Shown: positions 53,840 through 63,069 of the stretch, one piece after another
How the letters are laid out: each line of letters begins with the position of its first letter
Numbering within the stretch: position 1 is the stretch's first letter
NCBI RefSeq assembly: GCF_003130705.1
Contig: NZ_CP021354.1
Location: 2,604,001-2,668,000, forward strand
Direction of reading: 5' to 3'
DNA length: 64,000 nucleotides
DNA from: Rhodococcus oxybenzonivorans
GTDB taxonomy: Bacteria > Actinomycetota > Actinomycetes > Mycobacteriales > Mycobacteriaceae
The notes under the pieces: generated by a model
What the model saw: the letters and a program-made list of their open reading frames with translations, nothing else
Told to the model about the DNA's origin: nothing
Database searches by the model: none
Position numbers and translations under genes: made by a program

Positions 53840-56223
53840 GACCCTGGCAACTCGGCTACCGAAGTTCGGCTGAGCAGGGCCACCGGGTAGCGATCGAACA
53901 GGCTGGACAGCCGAACGTGGCCGGACTCTACGTCCTCGACGGTCAGCAGGTTCGTCCACGAACCCTCCGGTAACGTGAATCCGGTGTCGCCCCAGCCGCG
54001 TTCGCTGAGCCGGACGCTGTGCCGGGTCGCGAGAGCGATGACATCCTGGGCCGCACCGGATCGGCCTCGCGCGAAGCCGATCAGGTGGGCGGCCGCACTT
54101 CCCGAGGCGAACACCGGTGTGTACGTGTCGAAGCTTTCGGGACGTGTGCGGCGCAGCCTGAGTGCCGTACGAACAACGTGGAGCTTGACTGCGCCGGTGG
54201 CGTCGACAGGAGGGAGGTCGAGTCCGTCGAGCGCGCGTCGGCGAACGTCGTAGTCCACCAGGCGCCGGTTGTCGGGGTCGACGAGCGAGTCTTCCCACAA
54301 CTCGGTTCCCTGATAGACATCCGGGATCCCGGGTCCACAGAGCTGGAGCAGCTTCTGGCCCAGAGCGTCCGACCAACCGTGGGGTGCCAGCTGGGTGCAG
54401 ATCGAACCGAGGGCGTTGCCGACGGCACCGTCGATCACCGTGTCCAGCCAGCGATGGAGATCGCGTTCGAATTCTTCGTCGACATCGTTCCAGGATGTGC
54501 GGGTGCCGGCTTCGCGGACCGCTTTCTCGGCGTAGGCGTGGATGCGATCGCGGAAGTCCGGAACGTCCGCGGCCGCCCGGCCGTCCACCGGCCAGACCCC
54601 GAACAGGTTCTGCCACAGAAACAATCCGAGGACCGGGTCGGGACTGGGGGCGATGCGTTCCCATTGTTCCACGCACTCGGCCCACAGGCTTGGCACCTGG
54701 GACAAGACACCGATACGTGCGCGGACATCCTCACCGCGCTTGGTGTCGTGGGTGGACAGGGTGGTCATCGCCCTCGGCCACCGCGTCGCCCGCCCGGCGA
54801 ACGCCAGGTGGAACTCGGCGGGGGACACGCCCACCGTCGCGGGATCACCACCCACTTCCTGGAGCGAGACGAGGCGAGCGGTGCGATAGAACAGGCAGTC
54901 CTCGACGGATTTCGCCATGACCGCACCGCACACCTGGTGGAACCGCGTGGCCGCCTCACCCCCACGAATGAGGGCCGACGCCAAGGCCGCCAACGGCTCC
55001 GCCATGTGCGGCTCCTCGGCGACCACGCTCCCGATCACCCGGTGCGCCAGGCCGGCGAGGGGACTGTAGTCGGACCGGTACACGGGCATGGCCGCGACCA
55101 CCGCGATGACCGCGTCTCGGACGTCCTCGACGACGTAGTCGCCGTCGGCTTCCCGAAGGATCGCCCGCACCAGCCGCCGGACCTCCGGAGCGAGCATCGT
55201 GCTCGCCACTTCACGCTTGATCTCGGGTTCACGCTGTCGAAGCCAGGCGCTGTCTCCCCGCTCTTCGGTCCGCGCCGCAGACAGCGCAGTCAGCGCGGGC
55301 GCCCCGGACGAATCGAGGAACACCCCACCCAGTTCGGCCAGCGCGTCGTATCCGGTGGTGCCGTCGATCGGCAGGTGATCGTCGAGTGGTTCCTCATGAC
55401 CCAGGATCTTCTCGATCACGAGCCACCGATCCGGGCCGATCATGGCGCGGAGCCGGTCGAGGTAACCCGCCGGGTCCGCCAGCCCGTCGGGATGGTCGAT
55501 GCGCACACCGTCGACGAGGTCGTCCGCGATCCAGCTCTGCAGCTCGCGGTGTGAGGCGTCGAACACGCGTGGGTCCTCTTGGCGGATCCCGGCGAGATCA
55601 CTGACCGCGAAGAACCGCCGGTAGCCGATGAGTCCCGAGTTCCACGGGACCAGGCGATACGACTGCGCCTCGTGCACGGCCCGCGCGTCTTCCGAGTCGG
55701 TGCCCGGGGCGATCGGGAAGCGGTGTTCGTAGAACGCGAGAAGCGGTTCTTCGCCTGTGCGGTCGATCGTGAGCGAGTCGAGGTCGGAGTCCGATCCCAG
55801 AACGGGGAGCGCCAGCTTTCCGTCCGCACCGTTGTCCGGCCGCCAGTCGGTATCGAAGAAGTCGGCGTAGTCAGATCGCTGTCCGTGGGTGAGAACGTCC
55901 CACCACCAAGCATTCTCGCGGGGGTTGGCGACGCCCACGTGGTTGGGAACGAGATCGACGACGAGTCCCATTCCCCGCCGCCGTAGCTCCTCGGACAGGG
56001 CTGTGAGAGCCTCCCGACCACCGAGTGCCGGGGACACGGTCGTCACATCGGTCACGTCGTACCCGTGTGTCGAACCCTCGCTTGCGGTGAGGATCGGCGA
56101 CAGGTAGACGTGCGAGACGCCGAGGTCGTCGAGATAGTCGGCGACCGCAGCGGCGTCCGTCAGAGTAAAGGCGTCGCCGCGCAACTGGAGCCGATAGGTC
56201 GCGGTAATCGTCGGATTCCCCAT
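53836..56223 (-). CDS. treY: Malto-oligosyltrehalose synthase TreY
   Basis: A 795-aa GH13 enzyme that converts the reducing-end glucose of maltodextrins to an alpha,alpha-1,1 (trehalose) linkage by intramolecular transglycosylation. It has the opening TATYRLQLRGDAFTLTDAAA, VDLVPNHVGVANPRENAWWW near residue 85, the nucleophile in DGVRIDHPDGLADP near 240, Glu in WLVIEKILGHEEPL near 272, and TLSTHDTKRGEDVRAR near 485. It lies 12 bp after treX and overlaps qor by 4 nt, forming treX-treY-qor. With TreX and TreZ it makes trehalose from glycogen. Confidence 0.95.
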   Translation of the reverse strand: MGNPTITATYRLQLRGDAFTLTDAAAVADYLDDLGVSHVYLSPILTASEGSTHGYDVTDVTTVSPALGGREALTALSEELRRRGMGLVVDLVPNHVGVANPRENAWWWDVLTHGQRSDYADFFDTDWRPDNGADGKLALPVLGSDSDLDSLTIDRTGEEPLLAFYEHRFPIAPGTDSEDARAVHEAQSYRLVPWNSGLIGYRRFFAVSDLAGIRQEDPRVFDASHRELQSWIADDLVDGVRIDHPDGLADPAGYLDRLRAMIGPDRWLVIEKILGHEEPLDDHLPIDGTTGYDALAELGGVFLDSSGAPALTALSAARTEERGDSAWLRQREPEIKREVASTMLAPEVRRLVRAILREADGDYVVEDVRDAVIAVVAAMPVYRSDYSPLAGLAHRVIGSVVAEEPHMAEPLAALASALIRGGEAATRFHQVCGAVMAKSVEDCLFYRTARLVSLQEVGGDPATVGVSPAEFHLAFAGRATRWPRAMTTLSTHDTKRGEDVRARIGVLSQVPSLWAECVEQWERIAPSPDPVLGLFLWQNLFGVWPVDGRAAADVPDFRDRIHAYAEKAVREAGTRTSWNDVDEEFERDLHRWLDTVIDGAVGNALGSICTQLAPHGWSDALGQKLLQLCGPGIPDVYQGTELWEDSLVDPDNRRLVDYDVRRRALDGLDLPPVDATGAVKLHVVRTALRLRRTRPESFDTYTPVFASGSAAAHLIGFARGRSGAAQDVIALATRHSVRLSERGWGDTGFTLPEGSWTNLLTVEDVESGHVRLSSLFDRYPVALLSRTSVAELPGS

Positions 56224-56235
56224 GCTCGCCCGGCC

Positions 56236-58512
56236 TCAGGCGGTCCGTCGCAGCACGACCAGCGAGCGCGCCTCGACCTCGAGCGGCTTCCCGGCCTCGA
56301 TCACCGCATCGTTCGACCCCGTCGGCACCGCGGTGTCGAGCACCACGGTCCACTCGTTCGCGTAATCGGAGTTCGGCGTCGAGAACTCGATGGCCTCGTC
56401 GTGGGCGTTGAAACACATCAGGAACGAATCCCCGACGACCCGCTCGCCGCGATGATTGGGCTCAGGGATCCCCTCGCCGTTGAGGAACACGGCCAGCGAC
56501 TTGCCGAACCCGCTGTCCCAGTCCGCCGGTGTCATCTCCTCACCGGACGGGGTGAGCCAGGCGATGTCCCGTGTCTGGTCCCCGCTGCGGATGGGGGTGC
56601 CATCGAAGAAACGTCGCCTGCGGAACACCGGGTTCTTGGCCCGCAGGTCGATCACTCGTTTGGTGAACTCGACGAGGTCGGCGTTGGTGTCGGCGAGCGA
56701 CCAGTCCATCCACGACAATTCCGAATCCTGGCAGTACACATTGTTGTTGCCCTGCTGAGTCCGGCCCATCTCGTCGCCGTGCGCGATCATCGGAGTGCCC
56801 TGGCTGAGCATCAGGGTGGCCAGGATGTTGCGGCTCTGACGGCCACGGAGGTCGAGTACCTCGGGGTCGTCCGTCGGTCCCTCGACACCACAGTTCCACG
56901 AACGGTTGTGGCTTTCGCCGTCGTTGTTGTTCTCGCCGTTGGCCTCGTTGTGCTTCTCGTTGTAGGACACCAGGTCGCGCAAGGTGAATCCGTCGTGAGC
57001 GATGACGAAGTTGATGCTCGCACCGGGACGGCGGCCCGTCGCCTCGTAGAGGTCCGAGGAGCCGGTGAGGCGGGAGGCGAACTCGCCGAGGGTGGCGGGC
57101 TCCCCGCGCCAGTAGTCCCGAACCGTGTCACGGTACTTGCCGTTCCACTCGGTCCACAGTCCCGGAAAATTACCCACCTGGTAACCGCCCTCGCCGACGT
57201 CCCACGGCTCGGCGATGAGTTTCACCTGGCTGACGATCGGATCCTGCTGCACGAGGTCGAAGAAGGCGGACAGTCGATCGACGTCGTGCAGTTCCCGGGC
57301 CAGCGTGGACGCGAGGTCGAAACGGAAACCGTCGACGTGCATCTCGGTCACCCAGTAGCGCAGCGAATCCATGATCAGTTGCAGAGTGTGCGGATGGCGG
57401 GCGTTGAGGCTGTTGCCCGTTCCCGTGTAGTCCATGTAGTGCTCGGGGTCACCGTCGACGAGCCGGTAGTAGGCGGCGTTGTCGATGCCGCGGAAGCTGA
57501 TCGTGGGGCCGAGATGGTTTCCCTCAGCCGTGTGGTTGTAGACGACGTCGAGAATCACCTCGATGCCGGCCTCGTGGAAAGCACGCACCATCGCCTTGAA
57601 CTCGGACACCGCACCGCCGGGCTTCTCGGCGGACGAGTACCCCGTGTGGGGGGCGAGGAAACCGAAGGTGTTGTACCCCCAGTAGTTACGCAGACCTTTA
57701 TCGAGCAGCGTCTGGTCGTGCATGAACTGGTGCACCGGCATCAGTTCGATCGCGGTGACGCCGAGATCGACCAGATGATCGATGATCGCGGGATGGGCGA
57801 GCCCGGCGTACGTGCCGCGGAGCTCCTCGGGCACATCGGGGTGCGTCGCGGTCATCCCCTTGACGTGGGCTTCGTAGATGACCGTCTCGTGATAGGGGCG
57901 TTTCGGCGCCCGGTCGGTGGCCCAGTCGAAGAACGGGTTGATCACCACGGTCGTCATGGTGTGACCCAGCGAATCGTGCCCGGGCAGGGGGGAACCGGGG
58001 TCGTCCTCGTTCTGCTCGGCGCCGTTCTGTTCACCGCTGCTGTGCGAGTCTTCGTCCCGGTCGCCGTCGGCCGCGGTAACGCCCTCCGCGTCGCTGCCGG
58101 CCCCGGGGTCGGCGTCTTCCGCCGACTCGGGCAGATCGATGTCGTACGAGAACAACGACCGATCCCCGTCGAACTCCCCGTCGAACGCCTTGCCGTACGG
58201 GTCGAGGAGCAACTTGCTGGGGTCGCAGCGATGTCCCGCCGCGGGATCCCACGGGCCGTGGATGCGATATCCGTACCGCTGTCCGGGTTCGACGGTCGGC
58301 AGATAAGCGTGCCAGACGTATCCGTCCACCTCGTCGAGACGCACCCTCGTCTCCGTTCCGTCCCGGGCGATGAGGCAGAGGTCGACCGCTTCCGCGACCT
58401 CGGAGAAGACCGCGAAATTCGTCCCTGCGCCGTCATAGGTGGCGCCCAGTGGGTAGGCCGTTCCGGGCCACACGGGGATGTGTGTGGTGCCGATCTCGTC
58501 ACTCGCAGTCAT
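56236..58512 (-). CDS. treX: Glycogen debranching enzyme TreX (GlgX-type isoamylase)
   Basis: A 758-aa GH13 debranching enzyme feeding linear maltodextrins to TreY/TreZ. It has an N-terminal CBM48-like domain (YPLGATYDGAGTNFAVFSEV), the isoamylase motif VILDVVYNHTAEGNHLGP near residue 325, the nucleophile in GFRFDLASTLARELHD near 390, Glu in KLIAEPWDVGEGGYQVG near 425, and FVIAHDGFTLRDLVSYN. Between FSYDIDLPES (about 130) and SLGHTMTTVVINPFFDW (about 181) it carries a ~50-residue acidic, low-complexity insert not usual for GlgX. ATG 58512 is the start and treX heads the operon. Confidence 0.94.
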   Translation of the reverse strand: MTASDEIGTTHIPVWPGTAYPLGATYDGAGTNFAVFSEVAEAVDLCLIARDGTETRVRLDEVDGYVWHAYLPTVEPGQRYGYRIHGPWDPAAGHRCDPSKLLLDPYGKAFDGEFDGDRSLFSYDIDLPESAEDADPGAGSDAEGVTAADGDRDEDSHSSGEQNGAEQNEDDPGSPLPGHDSLGHTMTTVVINPFFDWATDRAPKRPYHETVIYEAHVKGMTATHPDVPEELRGTYAGLAHPAIIDHLVDLGVTAIELMPVHQFMHDQTLLDKGLRNYWGYNTFGFLAPHTGYSSAEKPGGAVSEFKAMVRAFHEAGIEVILDVVYNHTAEGNHLGPTISFRGIDNAAYYRLVDGDPEHYMDYTGTGNSLNARHPHTLQLIMDSLRYWVTEMHVDGFRFDLASTLARELHDVDRLSAFFDLVQQDPIVSQVKLIAEPWDVGEGGYQVGNFPGLWTEWNGKYRDTVRDYWRGEPATLGEFASRLTGSSDLYEATGRRPGASINFVIAHDGFTLRDLVSYNEKHNEANGENNNDGESHNRSWNCGVEGPTDDPEVLDLRGRQSRNILATLMLSQGTPMIAHGDEMGRTQQGNNNVYCQDSELSWMDWSLADTNADLVEFTKRVIDLRAKNPVFRRRRFFDGTPIRSGDQTRDIAWLTPSGEEMTPADWDSGFGKSLAVFLNGEGIPEPNHRGERVVGDSFLMCFNAHDEAIEFSTPNSDYANEWTVVLDTAVPTGSNDAVIEAGKPLEVEARSLVVLRRTA

Positions 58513-58544
58513 GAGAAGAACATTAGCCCGCGGCGCCCGGGCGC

Positions 58545-59858
58545 TCAGCTCGAGGCGAGAGGGCTTCGGGCGCCGCGCGAGCTACTTGCCGCAGCTAGCA
58601 TTCCGGCTGTGATGTTCCGCACGTCGTCCCCGGTGCACACGTAGGGAGGCATGGCGTAGATCAGGTTGCGGAACGGTCGAAGCCAGACCCCGGCGGCCAC
58701 CGCGGCGTCGGTTGCCGCCTGCATGTCGACGGGGTCGGTGAGTTCGATGACGCCGATACCGCCGAGCACCCGCACATCCCGCACGCCGGGCAGGTCTCGG
58801 GCAGGAGCGAGGCCGGACTCGAGTCCGCGGTGCAGCGCCGCCACCTCGCCCCGCCAGTTGCGCGCGAGCAGCAATTCGACGGCGGCGACGGCGACAGCGC
58901 ACGCGAGGGGATTGGCCATGAACGTGGGACCGTGCATCAGTCCACCGGCCTCCCCGGCGCTGATGGTCTCGGCCACCTCGGTGCTGCAGAGGGTGGCCCC
59001 GAGGGTGAGGTACCCGCCGGTGAGCGCCTTGCCCATACACATGACGTCCGGGCTGACACCCGCGTGATCGGCGGCGAACAGCTCACCGGTCCGGCCGAAC
59101 CCTGTCGCGATCTCGTCGAAGACCAGCAAGAGTCCCTGCTCGTCGCAGATTCGTCGTAGTTCCGTCAGGTAGCGGGAATCGTGGAAGCGCATACCGCCCG
59201 CACCCTGGACCACCGGCTCCACGATGACCGCCGCGAGCTCGTCGGCATGCGAGCGTGCGATGCGCTCGAACTCGTCGACGTACTGCGGATCGAAGTCGCG
59301 TGGGGGCGGTCCTGCGAACACCTGCCGGGCGAGCACGTCCGTCCACAGCGAATGCATCCCGCCGTCGGGATCGCAGACGCTCATCGGGGCGAAGGTGTCA
59401 CCGTGATAGCCGCCGCGCCAGGTCAGGAGCCGGTGCTTCTGCGGCTTGCCCCGGCTGCGCCAGTACTGCAGGCACATCTTCACGGCCACCTCGACCGACA
59501 CCGAACCGGAGTCGGCGAGGAAGACCTTGTCGAGCCCGCCCGGCGTGATGTCGACGAGCAGCCGCGCCAGCCGCGCCGCAGGCTCGTGGGTGAGACCCCC
59601 GAACATGACGTGGCTCATCCGCCCCAGCTGCTCCGCGGCCGCGGCATCGAGAACGGGGTGGCGATAGCCGTGGACTGCCGCCCACCAGGAACTCATTCCG
59701 TCCACCAGTTCGCGCCCGTCCGCCAGGACGAGGCGTGTGCCCCTGGCCTCGGTCACGACCAGGGGGGTGGTGGAGGAGGGAAAGGCGCCGTAGGGATGCC
59801 ACAGCAGCGAGGCGTCGAGGGACGTGATCTCTTCGGCGGACAGGCTGGGATGGGTCAC
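58545..59858 (-). CDS. bioA: Adenosylmethionine-8-amino-7-oxononanoate aminotransferase BioA
   Basis: A 437-aa class III PLP aminotransferase making 7,8-diaminopelargonate from KAPA with SAM as donor. It has [16 protein letters not shown] near residue 53, [16 protein letters not shown] near 115, [20 protein letters not shown] near 145, [17 protein letters not shown] near 243, and the PLP lysine in [17 protein letters not shown] near 273. GTG 59858 gives exactly the mycobacterial length; a -10 (TAGGGT, 59866-59871) lies 7 nt upstream, so the mRNA may be leaderless. It diverges from bioF around a shared palindrome. Confidence 0.95.
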   Translation of the reverse strand: MTHPSLSAEEITSLDASLLWHPYGAFPSSTTPLVVTEARGTRLVLADGRELVDGMSSWWAAVHGYRHPVLDAAAAEQLGRMSHVMFGGLTHEPAARLARLLVDITPGGLDKVFLADSGSVSVEVAVKMCLQYWRSRGKPQKHRLLTWRGGYHGDTFAPMSVCDPDGGMHSLWTDVLARQVFAGPPPRDFDPQYVDEFERIARSHADELAAVIVEPVVQGAGGMRFHDSRYLTELRRICDEQGLLLVFDEIATGFGRTGELFAADHAGVSPDVMCMGKALTGGYLTLGATLCSTEVAETISAGEAGGLMHGPTFMANPLACAVAVAAVELLLARNWRGEVAALHRGLESGLAPARDLPGVRDVRVLGGIGVIELTDPVDMQAATDAAVAAGVWLRPFRNLIYAMPPYVCTGDDVRNITAGMLAAASSSRGARSPLASS

Positions 59859-59901
59859 GTTCGTGACCCTAGCCACTGGACGGAAAGGGGGCCCACCCGG
59901 G

Positions 59902-59916
59902 TTGAACACTGTTCAA
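59902..59916. promoter_or_regulatory. BioQ-like biotin operator
   Basis: TTGAACACTGTTCAA is a perfect 15-bp inverted repeat in the middle of the 77-bp bioA-bioF gap. It matches the TGAAC-N3-GTT type site bound by BioQ, the TetR-family biotin repressor of actinobacteria. Its left half doubles as the -35 (TTGAAC) of bioF. BioQ itself is not in this window. Confidence 0.7.
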
Positions 59917-59935
59917 GTCCCGTATCGTTCCGGAG

Positions 59936-61078
59936 GTGAGCAACGATCGCACCTTCTCCACGTGGCTCGACGACGTCGAGCATCGACGTCGCGCCGCCGG
60001 ACTGCGCCGTGAGCTGCGTCCGCGGACGGCCGGAAGCGCACTCATCGACCTTGCCTCGAACGACTACCTGGGTCTCGTCCGTCATCCCGAGGTACTGCAC
60101 GGAGCGATGACAGCTCTACGCAGATGGGGCGCGGGAGCGACGGGTTCTCGTCTGGTCACGGGATCGACCACCGAACACCAACTGCTGGAATCGGAACTCG
60201 CCGAGTTCGTGGGCGCAGAGGCCGGCTTGGTGTTCTCGTCCGGCTACACCGCCAACCTCGGGGCTGTGACCGCGCTGTCGGGGGCAGGGTCGTTGATCGT
60301 CAGTGACGCGGGCAGCCACGCCTCCCTCGTCGACGCCTGCCGGCTTTCCCGCGCCCGCGTCGTCGTCGCGCCGCACTCGGACATCGAGTTCCTCCGAGCT
60401 GCGCTGGCCACCCGGTCTGAAGAACGCGCCCTCGTCGTCACCGATTCGGTCTTCAGCGCTGACGGCGATCTGGCACCGCTCGTCGCGATGCACCAGGTGT
60501 GTCGCGACACCGGCGCCGTCCTCGTGGTCGACGAGGCCCACGGTGTCGGTGTGCGCGGCGAGGGCGGGCGGGGGCTGGTCCACGAGGTTGGGCTCGCAGG
60601 TGAACCGGACATCGTGATCACTGCGACACTGTCGAAGTCCCTCGCCAGCCAGGGCGGTGCAGTCCTCGCCTCCGAGAAGGTGCGCGCCCATCTGATTGAC
60701 GCCGCCCGCACCTTCATCTTCGACACCGGCCTGGCGCCCGCCGCGGTAGGAGCCGCGAGGGCGGCGCTGTCGGTGCTGACACGCGAACCGCACCGCGCGG
60801 CTGCCGTGCTCGACCGCGCGCGAGACCTCGCGCGTTTCACCGGCGCCGCGACTCCGGAATCGGCCGTGGTGTCCGTGATCCTCGGTGATCCTCAGCGCGC
60901 GGTCGACGCGGCAGCCGCATGCCGGGAGCTGGGTGTGCATGTCGGGTGCTTCCGGCCGCCGTCGGTGCCGGAGGGCACGTCGCGACTGCGGCTCACTGCC
61001 CGGGCGACATTGGACGAAGAGGAATTGGCGCTGATCGAGACGGTGCTCACCAGCGTGGTGGCGGGAGCCTCGGCATGA
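59936..61078 (+). CDS. bioF: 8-amino-7-oxononanoate synthase BioF
   Basis: A 380-aa PLP alpha-oxoamine synthase condensing pimeloyl thioester with alanine. It has [19 protein letters not shown] near residue 37, [20 protein letters not shown] near 70, [17 protein letters not shown] near 195, and the PLP lysine in [18 protein letters not shown] near 227. GTG 59936 overlaps GGAG, and a -10 (TATCGT, 59923-59928) lies 7 nt upstream, suggesting a leaderless transcript. It overlaps bioD by ATGA. Regulation is through the palindrome at 59902-59916. Confidence 0.95.
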   Translation: MSNDRTFSTWLDDVEHRRRAAGLRRELRPRTAGSALIDLASNDYLGLVRHPEVLHGAMTALRRWGAGATGSRLVTGSTTEHQLLESELAEFVGAEAGLVFSSGYTANLGAVTALSGAGSLIVSDAGSHASLVDACRLSRARVVVAPHSDIEFLRAALATRSEERALVVTDSVFSADGDLAPLVAMHQVCRDTGAVLVVDEAHGVGVRGEGGRGLVHEVGLAGEPDIVITATLSKSLASQGGAVLASEKVRAHLIDAARTFIFDTGLAPAAVGAARAALSVLTREPHRAAAVLDRARDLARFTGAATPESAVVSVILGDPQRAVDAAAACRELGVHVGCFRPPSVPEGTSRLRLTARATLDEEELALIETVLTSVVAGASA

Positions 61079-61785
61079 GTGTGCTCATGGTGACGGGAAC
61101 GTCGACCGATGTGGGTAAGACCGTCGTCACCGCCGCACTCGCTGCGACGGCTCAGGCCGCGGGCCGTTCCGTCGCCGTATGCAAACCGGCGCAGACGGGC
61201 GTCGCCCCGGGAGAACCGGGTGACCTCGCCGAGGTGACCCGGCTGTCCGGTGTCACCGCGGTGCGGGAACTCGCGCGTTATCCCGAGCCGCTCGCCCCCG
61301 ACACCGCGGCCCGGCGGAGCGGTATGCCGCTGCTGCACTGCGCCGACGTAGTGGCGGCGGTCCGGGCGCTCGATGCCGGGCACGACCTCGTCCTCGTCGA
61401 AGGTGCCGGTGGTCTGCTGGTCCGGATGGGGGAGGCCGGGTTCACGCTCGTCGACGTTGCGCGTGCGCTCGATGCGCCGGTCGTCGTGGTCGCGGCCGCC
61501 GGGCTCGGCACCCTCAATCACACCGAACTGACCATCCGGGCCATCACCGGAGCCGGGCTGTCCTGCGCCGGCACGATCATCGGGTCGTGGCCCGATCACC
61601 CCGGGCTCGCCGAGCGCTGCAACCTCGTCGACCTGCCCGTCGTGACCGGAAGCGGCGTGGTCGGCAGTGTGCCCGCGGGTAGTGGCAGCCTCGACGCGGA
61701 GACGTTCTCCGCAGCAGCACCGGGATGGTTCGACAGCGGTTGGCGGACGTCGGTGCTCACCGGAGACTGGCTGACGGGACACTGA
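61075..61785 (+). CDS. bioD: Dethiobiotin synthetase BioD
   Basis: A 236-aa ATP-dependent carboxylase closing the ureido ring of dethiobiotin. The P-loop is [18 protein letters not shown] at residue 5; further motifs are [19 protein letters not shown] near 32, [12 protein letters not shown] near 68, and [14 protein letters not shown] near 108. ATG 61075 overlaps the bioF stop; the frame continuing upstream to 60919 is inside bioF. No bioB follows: the next genes are two VOC proteins on the other strand. Confidence 0.95.
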   Translation: MSVLMVTGTSTDVGKTVVTAALAATAQAAGRSVAVCKPAQTGVAPGEPGDLAEVTRLSGVTAVRELARYPEPLAPDTAARRSGMPLLHCADVVAAVRALDAGHDLVLVEGAGGLLVRMGEAGFTLVDVARALDAPVVVVAAAGLGTLNHTELTIRAITGAGLSCAGTIIGSWPDHPGLAERCNLVDLPVVTGSGVVGSVPAGSGSLDAETFSAAAPGWFDSGWRTSVLTGDWLTGH

Positions 61786-61820
61786 TCGGGCGCACCGGCG
61801 AGCGATGCCGTGGTGCCGGG

Positions 61821-62228
61821 TCAGGACTCGGACAGCACCGACAATATGTTCCCGGCGGGGTCGGTGAACCAGGCGATGTCGGGGCCGTTGCCGCGCATGA
61901 TCCCCTTGTCGTCCTGCTCGAAACCGTCGTACCGCAGGAAGTGCACCCCGCGTTCGGTCAGGGCGTCGACCGTCTTGTCGACGTCGTCGACGGCGAAGTT
62001 CACGATGGTGTACGTCGCTGGTGTGTGGTCGGGTTTCGGGTAGATCAGCACCACTGGTCCGTTCGGCAGATGCAGTCCCAGTAATCCCATCTCCTCTTCG
62101 GTCACCTCGAGTCCCAAGGTGGTGGTGTAGAAGGACTCGGCGGCGGCAATGTCGTTCACCGCGAATCCACTGAATCCTCGCGACTGGGCCAACACGTCGG
62201 TCCGCCCGCTTTCCTGTCGAGTGGTCAT
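61821..62228 (-). CDS. VOC-family (glyoxalase-like) protein
   Basis: A 135-aa protein of the vicinal oxygen chelate fold. It has [60 protein letters not shown] and [16 protein letters not shown]. The paired beta-alpha-beta-beta-beta modules and C-terminal DPAGN are typical of dioxygenase/glyoxalase/antibiotic-binding relatives. ATG 62228 overlaps the upstream VOC gene by ATGA, so they are coupled and may form a heterodimer. The substrate is unknown. Confidence 0.85.
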   Translation of the reverse strand: MTTRQESGRTDVLAQSRGFSGFAVNDIAAAESFYTTTLGLEVTEEEMGLLGLHLPNGPVVLIYPKPDHTPATYTIVNFAVDDVDKTVDALTERGVHFLRYDGFEQDDKGIMRGNGPDIAWFTDPAGNILSVLSES

Positions 62229-62611
62229 GACATCTCCGCTCGCGCACGCTCGCTGAGCTCGATGATCTGTACGTAGTTACCGTCCGGGTCGATCGCGGTG
62301 CCGAACCAGCTGCCGTCGCGATCTTCGAGGGGCGACAACCACGTGACACCCAGGTCGTCGAGACGCCCGGCGGCGGCGCGCGCATCGGCGACCTCCACGT
62401 TGAGCAGGATGCGTCCGGGTTCGGGGTTCGTGTCGCCGACGTCGTCGCGGCGGTCGATCATGATGTAGAAACCGTCGAAGTCGAGTACGTCGTACCCCGG
62501 CTCGCCGGGCGTGCGATCAACCTTCGGTGAGAAGGCTGCGGCATACCAGTCCCGCAGTCGCTCAGGATGTGTGCTGGCGAGCAAGATGCTGCCGATGGCT
62601 GCGTCGGCCAT
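62225..62611 (-). CDS. VOC-family (glyoxalase-like) protein
   Basis: A 128-aa protein. It has [74 protein letters not shown] and [20 protein letters not shown], again a two-module VOC fold. ATG 62611 lies after GGAGG; the open frame to 62683 lacks a ribosome site. It is first of the coupled VOC pair. The substrate is unknown. Confidence 0.85.
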   Translation of the reverse strand: MADAAIGSILLASTHPERLRDWYAAAFSPKVDRTPGEPGYDVLDFDGFYIMIDRRDDVGDTNPEPGRILLNVEVADARAAAGRLDDLGVTWLSPLEDRDGSWFGTAIDPDGNYVQIIELSERARAEMS

Positions 62612-62738
62612 GATTTCCTCCAGATGTTCGAGAGTGCGGTTGCCTTTCCGAAGGTATGGACTCGTGTGATCGCGGAAAGTCATCGCGGTGGGACTCGCCG
62701 GGCCGAAAAGCCGCCCGTATCCGGCGGGATGTCGGTAG

Positions 62739-62754
62739 TGTGATACGCGTCACG
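62739..62754. promoter_or_regulatory. CRP-like binding site upstream of the Sdh1 operon
   Basis: TGTGATACGCGTCACG matches the CRP consensus TGTGA-N6-TCACA with one mismatch in the last base. It lies 30 bp before the first gene of the operon. Mycobacterial CRP-family proteins recognise the same palindrome; control of Sdh1 by cAMP or respiratory state is inferred. Confidence 0.6.
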
Positions 62755-62784
62755 GGTTCATCCGTCTGGGTTGGGAGGGGTCCA

Positions 62785-63069
62785 ATGTCGACCTCCGAAA
62801 TGCTCGAATTGAATCGCACGATCAACCACCTCCGGCGGTGCGTCGGGTCGTTGCGTTCGATGTACGGCGACGCTGCACAGGTACGCCGGCTCAGTAACGA
62901 TCTCGAGCGCCTCGAGATCGACGCCCAGGAACTCGACACGTCGCCGCCGCATGTCACGCGCCGCGAACCCGTCGAGCGGATCAAGATCCCCGACGTCCCC
63001 TATGACGCCTCGATGTGGGCGGGTGTCGACGACGAAGGTCTCGGCGGCTGCCACTACGAGCGCGGATGA
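62785..63069 (+). CDS. Small conserved protein of the Sdh1 operon (Rv0250c-like)
   Basis: A 94-aa cytosolic protein. Its N-terminal helix pair (EMLELNRTINHLRRCVGSLR and QVRRLSNDLERLEIDAQEL) is followed by a conserved end IPDVPYDASMWAGVDDEGLG with GCHYERG. The ending closely resembles M. tuberculosis Rv0250c, which also precedes the Sdh1 anchor gene. ATG 62785 follows GGGAGGGG. The stop overlaps the anchor gene as ATGA. It may be an assembly or accessory factor of Sdh1; no function is established to my knowledge. Confidence 0.8.
   Translation: MSTSEMLELNRTINHLRRCVGSLRSMYGDAAQVRRLSNDLERLEIDAQELDTSPPHVTRREPVERIKIPDVPYDASMWAGVDDEGLGGCHYERG

Noticed and set aside
53840..54685. N-terminal extension of the quinone reductase-like gene
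   Set aside because: It lies inside treY and is Arg-rich. The ATGA overlap at 53839 marks the true start.
56065..58644. 859-codon plus-strand open frame opposite treX
   Set aside because: Shadow of treX. Composition is driven by GC bias and it runs across gene ends.
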